A stretch of DNA of 64,000 nt from Kalaharituber pfeilii (lineage: Eukaryota > Ascomycota > Pezizomycetes > Pezizales > Pezizaceae). Within the stretch, counting starts at the first letter, position 1; every line of letters starts with the position of its first letter. This document shows positions 9,607 to 20,549 of the stretch, piece after piece. Under the pieces are notes generated by a model. It was not told the DNA's origin. It searched no databases and saw nothing but the letters and a program-made list of their open reading frames with translations. A program made the position numbers and the translations under genes. The stretch covers positions 310,001 to 374,000 of the forward strand of contig WHUZ01000024.1 of assembly GCA_015179045.1 (NCBI GenBank), given 5' to 3'.

Positions 9607-11026
9607 CAGCGACAACCACTTCGACAGGACGAGCACTCGGAAGCCACTCCGCAACCACAGCGTCCCCCCCAGCGAAACATACATAGATCGAAAGCTCTCG
9701 GTGCGCTGAGTCTTTAGATCTAACTTTTATTCCAAAAAACCCAACTCCTCAAGTTTCCCTTGGGGGTTAAGTTTTGAGGAGATTTCAGCTCCCTGCTCCG
9801 TTGACAAGCACACTACTACCCCTGACTTCTTGGCACTTCCACCATGGATCGAACCAATCGATTCGCGGCATTGGGCAGCCCGGCACCGAAAAACACATCT
9901 TCAGGTGCCAAGACAACACTTGCCAGAAGTACTCGTCTCGAGGCCCCACTGCTCCAGTCAATCATTGAAAAACTTGGTGGAGTTAATATGACTTGTATGC
10001 TTGAGGCAGTGGGAGATATCATTATTCATATCCAGAAATGTATAGAAGACCTTATGAAAAGACCAAACTTCGAGCCAACAGACTTGTTCCTAGGCTATCT
10101 CGGACACGTACACCAGCGCATAGATTTACTCGCAGCAGCAGCGAAAGGGGAACGTTGCAAGAACTATGCTCCCACACAGCGAAGTTATAGGCAAAAGGAA
10201 GGGGAAACACAGACCGAGCCAGAGACAATACCTCCGCTGTCATATGCAGCAATCGTCTCTCAAAGCATTCCACCAAATACACCCCTAGCACAAAAAACCA
10301 ACCCACCTCCAGCAGCACCACCGAAAAACCGAACAAGGTCCACCGCTTCTCAATCCAAAAACGCAGCAAGGGGGTCCAGTACCAACCCCCCCAAGCAGAA
10401 CAAGAAGCCTCCAACATCATCTCCGAAAGCAAGAACATCCCAGAAAGAAAGGCTCCCGCAATCTGGCCGGGCAGTTGTGGTGCATGGCATAGCGGTGACG
10501 AAGAAACTTGGGAAAGTAAGAGAGTGGATGGAAAAGGCGAACCCATGGATGGGGAAGATTGTTGCGGCAAGATGGTTGGTGAGAAAAGAAAGGAGGGAGG
10601 GAAAGAAGACTAGCTCGATTGTTATCTACCTGGAGGGGGAGGTAGAATCAGATAGTCAAACACCAGCGAAGGTACGGTTATCAGGCAAATGGTACCACTC
10701 GTGCTTGTATGACTGGGACAGAATAACAAAGGTGGACGGAAAGGGGAAGGGGAGGGATGTGGAGGAGATGGATATGACTGCTTGATTCTCTGGGGGGATA
10801 TTTGAGTATTCGTGCTTAATTGTTCTCTTGGGGGATTGGGCTTTCGCTTTGTGTTCCTCCACATCACCGAAGTCATAGTATCGTTGTGTGTTTTTACAGG
10901 GGGCGATTTTGTATGTAGTTGCACAGGTGCCTGTCTCCGGGCCAGAAGGACTTCGGTCCAGGGACCCTGCCATGGCGAACAGCTGCAAGCGGGGTTACGT
11001 GAAATAAAAAAAAAAAAAAAAAAAAA
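9607..11026 (+). mobile_element. full-length ORF1-only LINE module, tail B
   Basis: Flanked by a perfect 12-bp TSD GCCCAGTTACCG (9595-9606 and 11027-11038). It starts CAGCGACAACCACTTCGACA, matching the 5' start of the 54198-55601 element, carries a 5' leader of about 237 bp, one ORF (9844-10785), a 240-bp 3' UTR, tail B and poly-A (about 11006-11026). There is no endonuclease or RT sequence. Precise ends with a TSD show it moved as a unit, so it must use enzymes supplied by another element. Confidence 0.93.
9844..10785 (+). CDS. LINE ORF1 protein (313 aa)
   Basis: An intact ORF starting at an ATG in good context (CCACC before ATGG). The N-terminal half has a short conserved block 'RPNFEPTDLFLGYLGHVH' (about residues 75-92). 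The middle is a proline/serine/lysine-rich linker (about 125-205). The C-terminal domain (about 208-300) carries 'GRAVVVHGIAVTKKLGKVREW', 'KIVAARWLVRKERREGKKTSS' and 'IVIYLEGE'. This small beta-alpha-like domain is shared with the proteins at 23002 and 54372. By analogy with LINE ORF1 proteins it probably binds element RNA or acts as a chaperone (inference); I see no CCHC knuckle. It is the only intact ORF1 here that starts at a true ATG, so it may still be expressed. Confidence 0.85.
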   Translation: MDRTNRFAALGSPAPKNTSSGAKTTLARSTRLEAPLLQSIIEKLGGVNMTCMLEAVGDIIIHIQKCIEDLMKRPNFEPTDLFLGYLGHVHQRIDLLAAAAKGERCKNYAPTQRSYRQKEGETQTEPETIPPLSYAAIVSQSIPPNTPLAQKTNPPPAAPPKNRTRSTASQSKNAARGSSTNPPKQNKKPPTSSPKARTSQKERLPQSGRAVVVHGIAVTKKLGKVREWMEKANPWMGKIVAARWLVRKERREGKKTSSIVIYLEGEVESDSQTPAKVRLSGKWYHSCLYDWDRITKVDGKGKGRDVEEMDMTA

Positions 11027-11077
11027 GCCCAGTTACCGACTGGCCCAGATAGGATGGCGGGCCCCGAACATAAACAA

Positions 11078-11188
11078 CCGTAGTTAGTGCAGCTGGTTAT
11101 GATCAACAGATGACATGCATCCAGGATGCACAGAACCGTAGTTAGTGCGCCTGGTTACAATGAATAGATGACGTGCATCCAGGGCTTG
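11078..11188. repeat. 58-bp tandem duplication (two copies)
   Basis: Two diverged head-to-tail copies beginning CCGTAGTTAGTGC at 11078 and 11136, each with the block AGATGACRTGCATCCAGG. No coding function is visible. Confidence 0.7.
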
Positions 11189-11393
11189 GCGGGTATTTAC
11201 TCCCGCGGGTGCTTTAGGGCGATTTTTCGTTTCTGCTGATGGATGGCGGACCTACCTTCCGATGCAACAGTTAGCGGATCGGTATCAGCTACTACGGTAA
11301 TCAGCTCGCATGCCTACAAGCGGGGTATGCAGAGTATCACATAGCGCAGTGCGAGCGGATCCCATATGTGCGAATCTAAGACACAATCACTAC

Positions 11394-11569
11394 TGTTGAG
11401 CTTTGGGTAGAAAGAGATTATTGTTATTCCTTCGTAGAGAGAGTAGCCAAAGTAATACACCTATATACATAGAGCATGAGGTTGCTCTCGGGCCCTTACC
11501 ACCCTTTATCACGGACCTCTCTGATATCCGACACCTCCGACACTCCGACATTACTGTAGATCTCTAACA
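11394..11569. repeat. solo LTR (176 bp) with 5-bp TSD
   Basis: Runs from TGTTGAGCTTTGGG to ..TCTCTAACA, so it has TG..CA ends. It is flanked by the perfect 5-bp repeat ACTAC (11389-11393 and 11570-11574). Its reverse complement matches the LTR at 60836-60993. No internal retrotransposon sequence remains, as expected after LTR-LTR recombination. The element's coding strand cannot be told from the LTR alone. Confidence 0.88.
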
Positions 11570-11683
11570 ACTACCAGGTAGCATGCACTCTAGGTGGCCG
11601 AAGACCTCGCGTGAGCGGCTGGTCAGCCCGTGAATACTGCTATATATATCCCGACGGTACTACTAGCGACAACCCACATCTGG

Positions 11684-11731
11684 CTCGCCATAGCCCACAG
11701 GACAGCAAGCGAGTAATGACATAAAAAAAAC
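11684..11731 (+). mobile_element. tail-A-only insertion
   Basis: 48 bp: diverged tail A (CTCGCCATAGCCCACAGGAC..) plus 8-9 A. It is flanked by CCCACATCTGG / CCCACAACTGG (11673-11683 and 11732-11742; one mismatch). The short A run and the mismatch suggest an older insertion. Confidence 0.8.
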
Positions 11732-11959
11732 CCCACAACTGGGAGAGAGACAGAGTCTGGAAACGGAAGTGGCCGGAGGGCAGGGCGGCGATGGAAGCCC
11801 GCCGGATGAGAAGGATCAAGGGGACACACTGGCGGCCATGTTGACAAGAGCAAAAGGAGACTAGTAGCATCATCACTAGGGCGGGGAAAAGTGGATGCGA
11901 TGCGATTCATTTATCTCCTCGCCGTAGTTATTTCCAATGTAGGAACGAAGGGGGACGGG

Positions 11960-12065
11960 ACATGATTATCAGTTCCTTTCCTCTCTTATCAATCTCTTAC
12001 GTACCTAATACCTCGCCATAGCCCACAGGGCCGCATGCGAGTAATGATATCAAGAAAAAAAAAAA
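11960..12065 (+). mobile_element. truncated LINE 3' end, tail A
   Basis: Carries the 3' UTR motif 'TCTCTTACGTACCTAA' directly before tail A (12012-12051) and a poly-A broken by G. The same UTR motif precedes the tail at 9419. The 5' boundary is uncertain and I found no TSD. Confidence 0.6.
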
Positions 12066-12201
12066 GGGACTACCGGCGGTTACCGATAGTTCTACCTCTC
12101 GGTGCAATGGTTAGCAAAGCCGAAAACCGCAAGTTGACCCAGTATCAAACAGAGACTGATGGAAACATAAGTGAGGATAAGCCAATTATGAAGTGAAAGC
12201 A

Positions 12202-12366
12202 TTTTTTTTTTTTTTTTTTTTTTTATATCAGCACTCGCGTGCCGCCCTTTGGGCTATGGCGAGATGTGTTTAGGTACAACTAAATGACGACATGTCTGAG
12301 ATAAGAAATAAAGTCAAACGTAATTCGCTACCTACTCCCTTCCTGCCCACTCCAGTAAGTCTACCA
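12202..12366 (-). mobile_element. truncated LINE 3' end, tail A
   Basis: Poly-T at 12202-12224, then the reverse complement of tail A, a short UTR and the last ORF2 codons ('LLEWAGRE', stop) near 12335-12356. It is 5'-truncated at about 12366. The 5' boundary is approximate. Confidence 0.75.
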
Positions 12367-12804
12367 GTCCGGGACCTCTCCGGGCAGGCCAGTCTGGCCT
12401 GCCCAGATGCAGGGTATCGACAGGGGATTGTAGACGTTGCAGAGGTAACTACTACCAGAAAAAATAAGTATCCGGACAGGGGTTAAACGCATATTATGCG
12501 CTATGCAGTAGCTGGCATAAACTAGCATATTTTCGTATGCTTGACTGTGGATGTTTATGAAACCAGTCCAAATTTCGCGGATAGTGTCCAATTTTATTAT
12601 GTCAGAAGTATCCGGACTGCTGACATAATGAATTTGGGACTTGCAACATCAACAGTCCTATACCTACGTATCAGGACAAGGAAAATAGATATTAGTCCTC
12701 TACTAGAAATATAAAAATGGCACTGCAGGCAACCATGATAACCACAGGTTCAGGCACTATAATGATCATAAATTACTATTCTGATAGGTCCTAAGACTTC
12801 GAGA

Positions 12805-12992
12805 CTGCTCTTCAGGGCTTTTCTAGAAGCTTTTCCAAGGCTATTCCAAGAGCTGTTCCAGAGGCTGTTTCAGAGGCCATTGAAATACTGTTCGAGAGGC
12901 TGTTCGAGCTCAAACGGCCTCCGAAGTAGCCTCCGGAACAACCTCTGGAACGACCTCCGGAACAGCCTCAGAACAACCTCTGAACAGCCAGT
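12805..12992. repeat. palindromic array of 12-bp units
   Basis: The left half holds degenerate TGTTCCAGAGGC-type units (about 12822-12910). The right half holds their reverse complements (CTCCGGAACAGC, CTCTGGAACGAC and similar, about 12917-12992). The strand can fold into an imperfect hairpin around 12912. It resembles the foldback arms at 1.5-2.5 kb in design but shares no sequence with them. No TIR or TSD found. Confidence 0.7.
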
Positions 12993-13724
12993 GCAAGGTT
13001 TCATAAACTGTAAATACCTAATATAGTAATAATTAGAGACTTGGAACTCATTCTGACCTACCAACAACTTCGAAATGCACAATTTAGCTGATAGTAGTGA
13101 GAAAGATGAAAATTTAGCTTAGTTTAGTTTAGTTTGTCAATATTATGTATATAATCAATCCAGGCTCGAGCTAGCTCGTGCCGCTCACTATGGTTCTGGG
13201 AGCACCCTGGGGCCATTGGGAGCATCAAGGAAGGATTTGTACTGTTTCTCATTGGAGAAGCCGTACAAGCTATCCAGGATTTTGCAGAGGTCCTAAGGGA
13301 AGTATGATAGTGCATGAGTTAGCATTGAACTTGTTCGGCTCACAAATGCACCATCACATATGCGGATTACGCGAGGGACTTACGTCCCATATGGGACAAG
13401 CGGAGGCCGGAATTGCGACATCGCCGCGGATGGGTCGGAAATTGTAAGAGGGATCGCTACGGAGAATGAGGATGGGACTGGATGCGGGAGAGGAGCGCGA
13501 GGTGGACATGCTGACGGGTTAAATGGACAAAAAAGCACTTTGAAGTAGATATATAACTTTCGCTCGAGTATGTGTTGACGTCGTCTGTATATACCATGTG
13601 CCTGTTGGGAATTTAAACCTCTTGGGTCTTGTTCGAATTCACAAATATGCTTTGTTTATGCATCCTTGTGTTGTTGATTAAGTAATGACCAACGGGCCTG
13701 ATTGTGGAGCCTCCTCCCGTGATG

Positions 13725-13791
13725 TTTTTTTTTGGGGGGGTGTGGTCACATAACCCTGCATACAGGCTACCAGCCTATGGCAGGGAACCGC
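13725..13791 (-). mobile_element. diverged tail-B insertion
   Basis: A poly-T and G run, then TGGTCACATAACCCTGCATACAGG..CTATGGCAGGG, a diverged reverse complement of tail B. No TSD seen. Probably an old copy. Confidence 0.55.
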
Positions 13792-14040
13792 GTGATGATT
13801 CGCAGTGCTCTAATCAACCGCACGTGCACGTGCACCCAATTTCCGGAAAATTTTCTATCCGCAGTAACGGCATTAGTATACAGCGACTCTTATAAAACTG
13901 CCCCGCACATAACGGAATTCAACTCAAGTCAAAGCCATGCTTACCTCTGCTGTTGTACTGGTATTAGGTGCAACATTCGGTATAGAAGACCAGCTAGTGT
14001 CGTAACCAGTCATCATTAGCATACTGTATAGGCTGAAAGC

Positions 14041-14109
14041 CTTTTTTTTTTTTTTTTTTTTCCACGTAACCCCGCTTGCAGTTGTTCGCCATGGCAGGGC
14101 GTTGTGTTG
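14041..14109 (-). mobile_element. tail-B-only insertion
   Basis: Poly-T of about 20 and the reverse complement of tail B. It is flanked by ATAGGCTGAAAGC / ATAGGCTGAGAGC (14028-14040 and 14110-14122; one mismatch). Confidence 0.87.
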
Positions 14110-14324
14110 ATAGGCTGAGAGCTTGTATGCGGGATATGTGATCAAAAAGAGTCTTCATCAGAGATTTGAGTTGTCCTAAACGTCGGATCTATTTTTCATG
14201 ATGACCTTGTCTCTCATATAAAGCACATGTACAGTAATCACCCGTCCCCGCTGTATATCCCAGCTCGCATGCCTCTGATAAACCTTCCCAACAATTCACT
14301 GCTAGCTTCCTCGCCCCCTCGACC

Positions 14325-14387
14325 ATCGCCATAACCCATAGGGCGGCATGCGATCAATGATATAAAAAAAAAAAAAAAAAAAAAAAA
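14325..14387 (+). mobile_element. tail-A-only insertion
   Basis: About 39 nt of tail A variant (ATCGCCATAACCCATAGGGC..GCATGCGATCAATGATAT) plus about 24 A. It is flanked by the perfect 14-bp TSD TCGCCCCCTCGACC (14311-14324 and 14388-14401). One of the clearest examples in the window. Confidence 0.95.
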
Positions 14388-14401
14388 TCGCCCCCTCGAC
14401 C

Positions 14402-15292
14402 CAACCTGTATGCTCCATTCTGTTCCCTGCCGATCCTCTTAATCTATTGTGTTAATCCTTGCTTCGTGTAAGGCCTCATGCCCATCCCAGTACCTCTTCA
14501 ATTCAAGCATTCAACCTAAATGAATGTTAATGCCAGCAGAAATTGCATCGCCCTGTGCAGAGTTGATCCACCTAAGCTTTACAAGGAGTGCTTTCACTGC
14601 TGACAATGAGCAGTTAGTTTTGTAATCTCCAACGGTGGCGCATCAAACGATTTGCTCCAATGCAGCCTCAATTAACCTCGCAAGAGGTTTTTTTTTTACT
14701 CTAGGGCGGTTCATTTCCTTATTCTTGTAATGCTGCCACTTTGTTGTTACTACCATTAGTAAATTAATGTCAATATAACAGGCAGCGCTTATAACTACCA
14801 AGAGCAATTCCCAAAAGCGGACTCTAGACGATATAGTACCGGAACAGACGTTGGAAGCTGTCAATCAATGATTTTCTCTTTGGTCTCTTACGAAGCCTTA
14901 TAAGATGATGGAAAAGCTCAAGAAAGGGCCCGGAGCATTATCAGGGAATATATACCCCAAAGAGCTTCTCCAATGCTTCGTACATACGTATATCGCAATG
15001 TACTGGTACATTTCCTGGCCCTAGCATTGGGCGATGCCGTATGTAATTTGAGGTTGACTATTGCCCCTGTCCAGCATCCACATAGCTAACGACATACAAT
15101 ACTATTTTCAGAATTCGGTCCACCCCAAAGGTCACAATTCGGAGTGGAGATGGCCTACGCCTTCAAAGGTAATAGGAAACTTAGAGAACGCTAGTCTCTT
15201 GAGATGCAGTAAGAAACGCTACATCACAAAATAACAAACCATTTCCCACAATGTATCAGCAACTATAACCGTACTTATTTTCAGGCCTCAAG
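14402..15292. other. intergenic, 3' of the DUF4238 gene
   Basis: No recognisable gene, tail or repeat. It contains the 3' flank of the gene that ends at 15293 on the minus strand. Confidence 0.5.
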
Positions 15293-17859
15293 TTAATCAT
15301 CTGGCCCCGCGTATAGCCACTCCCAGACAAATTTAGCAACATCCTCTCCCCACTTCTGTTCTAACAACCTTAATTTTTTAGCGGTCCACCTTGCATACAT
15401 CTCGTGCTTGAATACATCTTGCGGTACGGGGGTGTCGCGATTGTAGTCCAGAATACTTGCTCCGATTTGGGAGTCGTAAAGCGGCGTGTTCTCTAACCAG
15501 ACTGGAAATGTTTAATTGCATTAACTCTCGGTACTGAAAATTGAAGATGGTAGCTTTCAAGTGGAAGAAAGAGAGAACTGACATGAGGATACTATACCGC
15601 CTGTATGAAGGTCATTAGGGAAGTACAGCACAGATGGTCGGTTTGTTAGCAATATTCACCGATCCAGGTTCATGAAATATTAGATGCGAGGGTGCGATGA
15701 CACATACCAAAATATCCGAGGATGCTGTATTCTGTATTGTTGGTCCCCTTCATGCGATTCTCAATCTGTGAGACTTTCCGTAGAGATGCATGGAGCATAA
15801 GGTTTGAGAGATGTTTTCTGGGAATTTTCTGGGCCACTGAGGACTCATTTAATGGCAAGAGGCGAGAAGTAACGTCGTTAGCGGTGGAAATACACAGCTG
15901 CAAGCACACCTTGGGGAAACGTACAATTCGCCACGGCATCCTCCGCCCCTAGTTCAGTTCCATTCACAGCCTGGTTAAAGATAGCATCTATGCTAATATT
16001 GCGCCCACTTTGCCTTCGTTTCTGCACCATCCGCCATAGCTTGACGTGCAAATAAATAATGGTACACGGCAGCATTGAGAAATAAGCGAGCTCATTCCGC
16101 ATGGTAGCATTTCGGTACTGAAGGCGGTGAGCTCCCCCTGGCAGTGAGTCTGCGATCATGTTGCGCATTTTTGACACCAAAGTAGATAACAGGTAGTCGC
16201 GCATGTATTGTGTAGGAGTACCACCTAAATATAAACATAATATACGAACAATCAGAAATCTGGTCAAAGGAAGCAGGGAATCTGGATCTTACCAAGTTTA
16301 AAGTACCCCTGACTAAGCGGACTCTCTAGAAGTCTTCTTTCAAGCTCTGGCATCCCCTGGAAATGAAACCCCATTGACGGCACCGGTATCTCGCTCCCTT
16401 GACCTTGATGCCCGTCCAAAATTGCCAAAAGCTTACACAATTGCTGCCTCCGCATGACGTCTGGAAACGACTGTGGCTTTCCTGGTAAAAACGTAACCTC
16501 CATCGGCAACCGGAATAGGTCATCGTTGAGATACTCCTGAAGTGTTGTCTTCATCGCCTCGTCGCTCAACCAAGTCAGGTTCACGCGTACCTCGTTCAGA
16601 ATAATGGAGTTGAACAATCTGACATCCTTGTGGGATAATTTTTGCAGTTTGAAAGTGAATTTATCGTCATCTTTGGGTTTGAACTGGTCGATCGTCACGA
16701 GACCATAACTCGGTGTGGGAGGATCCAACTGAAGATGGTCAAAGAGGGAAGGAGTATTGAGTTGGTGACCACCAGGCATTTTTGCAAATTTGCGCATCAT
16801 CGATTTGTTTTCAGGACGCAGGAAGTTCGAACGGAGCACAAGAAGAAGCGTGGGAGAGAAAGGTGCCATTTTATGATACTCTGTGTATTGCCCCTTCCTC
16901 GAACGGATTTTCAGCAGTTCCTCAAAGTTTCCCGATCCTGCCAGTCCAGGGCTCATATATGCTTCCATTATAGCTTCCGTGGGGCCTTCGTGAATACCAA
17001 ATGCGGACTCGGAGACAATAAATTCGTCCCCACGGTTGGCGGGTTCGCAAAACGCCATAAAGGATTCCGTCATGTTCAAGATAAACCACATTGCATCATG
17101 ACTGAAGCACGAATTGTTGATTGTTTCCTTCCATTTATCTTCGGGGTCTATTGGAGTGTCTAAAATTGTTTTAAGGTTATGAAGCCAAACCTCAAGAGGA
17201 TTGTTGAAGCCTTTTTCCCGCATGAATTTGAGCACATCAGGAATATCGATATGGTTGTACTCTTCGAGGGGCCGATTGTACTTTGTCCAAAACAAAGGTG
17301 TGCGATATTTCATCACAAACAAAAGCTTCCGGACGCAGTTTCTTTCCACTCGGGTGATAGTGACGGATGTCTCATTCTTGGCCTGCGCGCTCTTAATCCG
17401 CGTAATGATGTTAGCTGCCTGCCGCTCTAACCTGGCTAGGGCTTTTTCAATATGCATCGTGTCGGCGCTGGGAGCACCAGCATCACAGTACATGTTGACG
17501 TTACCATAGCAACGGCTAACGCTTGTGTGAGTGATTGTGGAGCTCTCCATCGAATAGAGTTTGATAAGAGGTTGACGCTTATTTTGTTCTCGGGACTCGG
17601 CATCCGCGAATTCGCGTAAAACCAGACGGGGCACAAAGTGGTGATATTGTTCTAAAGGTTTTGCAGGCGGTTGCACAGCAGCAGTTTGGGAGGCGGCGTC
17701 TATTGCGTGTGATGCTACTGGATCACTTGCCTCTGTGTTCGCTGTTGGAAAGCTACTGGGACACGCCGAGGGTTCTGCTGTACTTGGACTGGGTTTATCG
17801 TCGGCCCGTCCCTTCCCTTTTCCCTTGCCTCGACCATGACGCCGCCCGCGGCTGGGCAT
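15293..17859 (-). CDS. DUF4238-family protein, multi-exon, one frame break
   Basis: Exon 1 (17859-16293) starts at the ATG of 'MPSRGRRHG'. A basic, low-complexity N-terminus is followed by the family signature 'QYHHFVPRLVLREFA' (about residue 75), then 'SMESSTITHT' and 'CYGNVNMYCD'. Intron 1 is 16225-16292 (GTAAGA..TAG, 68 bp) and keeps frame. Exon 2 (16224-15708) needs a one-base frame change near 15900-15940 to stay open. Then come a 107-bp intron, an 18-bp exon (15600-15583), an 81-bp intron and a last exon (15501-15293) with 'DSQIGASILDYNRDTPVPQD', ending 'AGPDD'. The small exon is my least certain call. DUF4238 has no established biochemical role. The single frame break may be a real mutation or a sequence error. 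Confidence 0.7.
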
Positions 17860-18615
17860 TGCACCCAATAGCAATTATTACCACAGCGGGTTGCCTGCAC
17901 TATATGGAGCCCTGAGTGAGAATAGCCACCACAACTTTAAGAAAACACGTATTTATACCTTCAAAGTCCTCTAGTTACGCCCTAAGTATGGGCTGTCAAA
18001 GCTGGCACAGTTGTTATAAGGAATTGAAGAATACAATATCACCGATCTTCACCGAAGTTCAACGTGGGGATTTTATCGGCGTAGTTAGCACGTCGCGCTT
18101 TGTCAATATCGTTGCTGTTGACCTTTCTCCGCCGCGGTCTGAGTTTACAAGCAGGACTGGAGTGTTATCATTGAAACTACTCTGTAATTACGATTGTCCA
18201 ATTCGTTGCGCTCATACCCCGCAGAGTATATCGTGTCTGCATGCACGATGACATTATAATTATGTTGCAAGCATTCCACACTACGCCACAAGAACCGGAG
18301 ATGAAAACAGCTAGCGTGAATGCCAGTTTGCTTAACACGTACTATGGCCAACCTTACTATAAATGGTTCCATCAATTTTTGGTGTCATCGTTCCGAGCCG
18401 CTGATTCCGGCGTTGCTGCCATCACTGGCCGCCGCCTGTAAAAATCATGACTTGGACCGGACAGATCCTAGGGGCTGCGGAGTGGGGAAGCATACACAGA
18501 AAGGGCTCGCAAAATGTGACACGCGATTAGACTCTGCACGTGACATTAAAGTGGCACGTGATGCTCCGGTGTTGTCACGTGAATCCTCTCATCACTATTT
18601 ACGCTCGATGCGCTG
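17860..18615. other. intergenic
   Basis: 5' flank of the DUF4238 gene up to the mariner insertion. Several CACGTG/TCACGTG motifs occur at 18535-18590, but no gene is recognisable. Confidence 0.4.
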
Positions 18616-18617
18616 TA

Positions 18618-20454
18618 CTCGGGGTTGCCGGTAAGTCTGGGGAATTATGCAGCGCCAAGGTACTCACGTGAATTCACGTGGTACTTCTGCTGCAGCTGTG
18701 ATAGGGTCAAGGCTGACCAGTCAGTAAACAAGTAGTGGCATGTTGTTGAACGCGCGCGGTTGCAACAGAAAATAAACAGTAGATCATGAGAGCCCGGTAT
18801 CAGTAGCTTTCTGTTCTTGTGTCCAAAGCCTTTGACCGACCGACCGCTCTCCATCAGCTTAACAGCTCTTCAGCTCGATAGGTAGGTTGTTTGATAGCTA
18901 CAGAGTAATTTAAAGCTAACTTAATGATTTCTTTACTAGCACTAGTACTCCACCTCAATATGAAAACGCGAGGAACACGGAGAGCGCACTTTGGTGCAAA
19001 TTTTGCAAATAGAGAAACTACAAGAGATGAGCGGATGCGAATTATTACACTTAGAGAATCTGGAATGAAGTGGCAGGAAATTGCAGGAGAAGTAGATATA
19101 AATTATCAGACTTGTCATGCCATATACAAGAGATATAAAATGAGCGAAATCAACTCTCCTAGCAACCGATAACGAAGCGGAAGGCCAACAATTTTTGATG
19201 ATGCGGAAAAAGAGAGATTGCGAGCTTTTGTGACAAGGGATAGAGATACGCGCCGAATGACTTGGGAGGCTATTAAGAAAGAGCTTGGTTATTCCTGTTC
19301 AGCAAAATTAATTCGAGATGTTATGAAGATTATGGGGTATAGTAAGCATCGTGCTAGGACAAAGTATTTTATTTATATTACTATGAGGGTTATAGAGATA
19401 CTAATTTTTATTTTACATTAGATGGGGAATCCGATCACAGAATAAAGTTAAGCGGGTTGCTTGGTGTCAAAACCATCTTCATTTTACGGAAGAAGACTGG
19501 TTGCGTGTAGTTTGGACTGATGAATCTTCTTATTCAACTAAAGGCTTTACATATCGCCCTTTAGTTTTCGCAATGCCGAGGAAGAATTCCATCCAGATTG
19601 CATTGATGAGGTCTGGGAGTCCGGATATGAATCTACTATGGTATGGGGTGCATTTTGTGGTGAACTTAAGTCTGATCTATATTTTGTACCATCTGGTGCG
19701 AAATTAGATTCAGCTAAATATGTTAAAAAGATTCTAGATCCACTGCTTATACCTTTTTGGCATAAGGCATGTGAGTTTTACGGCTGGACGGTGGTTATGG
19801 AAGATGGTGCACCAGGGCATAAAGGATTTTCTAAGGCATGCCGCAAGAAAAATGATGTGGAGACTTTAGAATGGGTACCTCAATCTCCAGACCTCAATCC
19901 AATTGAAGTTTTATAGGGCAACATGGAAGTACAACTAGGGAAGAAATATGGGCGCCTAGATAATATTCCGGACTTACAAGAAAAGCTCAAGGAGGAGTGG
20001 AATAAAATTTCAAAGGATAGGCTATTGGCATTGGTTAGAAGTATGCCAGACCGGTTAAAGGCTGTGATTCAAGCTAATGGGGAGGCGACGCCTTATTGAC
20101 TTTTTACTTATGGTATGAGCTTTTTCTTTTTCTTTTTTTTTTTCTTCCTTCCTTTCTACAGGTTTCAAGTTTTTCGAGTTTTTCGGGTGAATTTCATGGT
20201 TGCAATATTTTTTTAAAGTCGTTTTTCAAAATTTTTGCATTTTCTTATATTAGTGTTGCCATGTATATAGCATTTTTATCATACTAAAAGTCTGTGGAAA
20301 AATTTTGCGGGTTTCCCATACAAAAAATTCCAGACTTTTCGTCCTTTTTTACACCACTTTTGCTTGGCCCGTAGCAGCAGAGGTACCACGTGAACCCACG
20401 TGAGTACGGTACCTTGGCGCTGCATAATTCCACAGACTATGCCGCACCCCCGAG
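18618..20454 (+). mobile_element. Tc1/mariner element with about 80-bp TIRs
   Basis: Inserted at TA (18616-18617 and 20455-20456). The TIRs begin CTCGGGGTTGCCGG (left) and CTCGGGGGTGCGGC (right, reverse-complemented). They stay alignable for about 80 bp, sharing GGAATTATGCAGCGCCAAGG and a CACGTGAAnnCACGTG palindrome. Inside is one transposase gene. Total 1837 bp, a normal size for an autonomous Tc1/mariner element with extended TIRs, although the transposase is dead. Confidence 0.92.
18960..20099 (+). pseudogene. Tc1/mariner transposase, inactivated
   Basis: Starts 'MKTRGTRRAHFG'. The N-terminal helix-turn-helix region includes 'ESGMKWQEIAGEVDINYQT'. A 58-bp intron (19364-19421, GTATTT..TTAG with a CTAAT branch site) joins 'RTK' to 'WGIRSQN' in frame. 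Catalytic DDE region: 'VWTDESS', 'VMEDGAPGHKG', 'PQSPDLNPIE'. It ends 'GEATPY'. Breaks: an in-frame TAA at 19170, a frame change near 19580 ('AMPR' to 'EEFHPDC'), and a TAG at 19913 where tryptophan is expected. Two of the lesions fit C-to-T or G-to-A changes. The triad residues themselves survive, so death looks fairly recent. Confidence 0.9.
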
Positions 20455-20477
20455 TACAGGCAAAAGGAAAACACAAT

Positions 20478-20549
20478 GTGCCGGGCCATTCGTAACAACG
20501 TTCCAGTGGCCACTGGCCCGGACTACTCAACGGAACGCTGGTTCGTGAT
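20478..20549. repeat. 72-bp dispersed repeat, copy 1
   Basis: About 95% identical to the reverse complement of 22284-22356. It contains TGTTACGAATGGCCCGGCAC on the minus strand, which could be an LTR-like start. In the other copy this motif is followed by a CATATATATAG TATA-like box. Confidence 0.75.
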
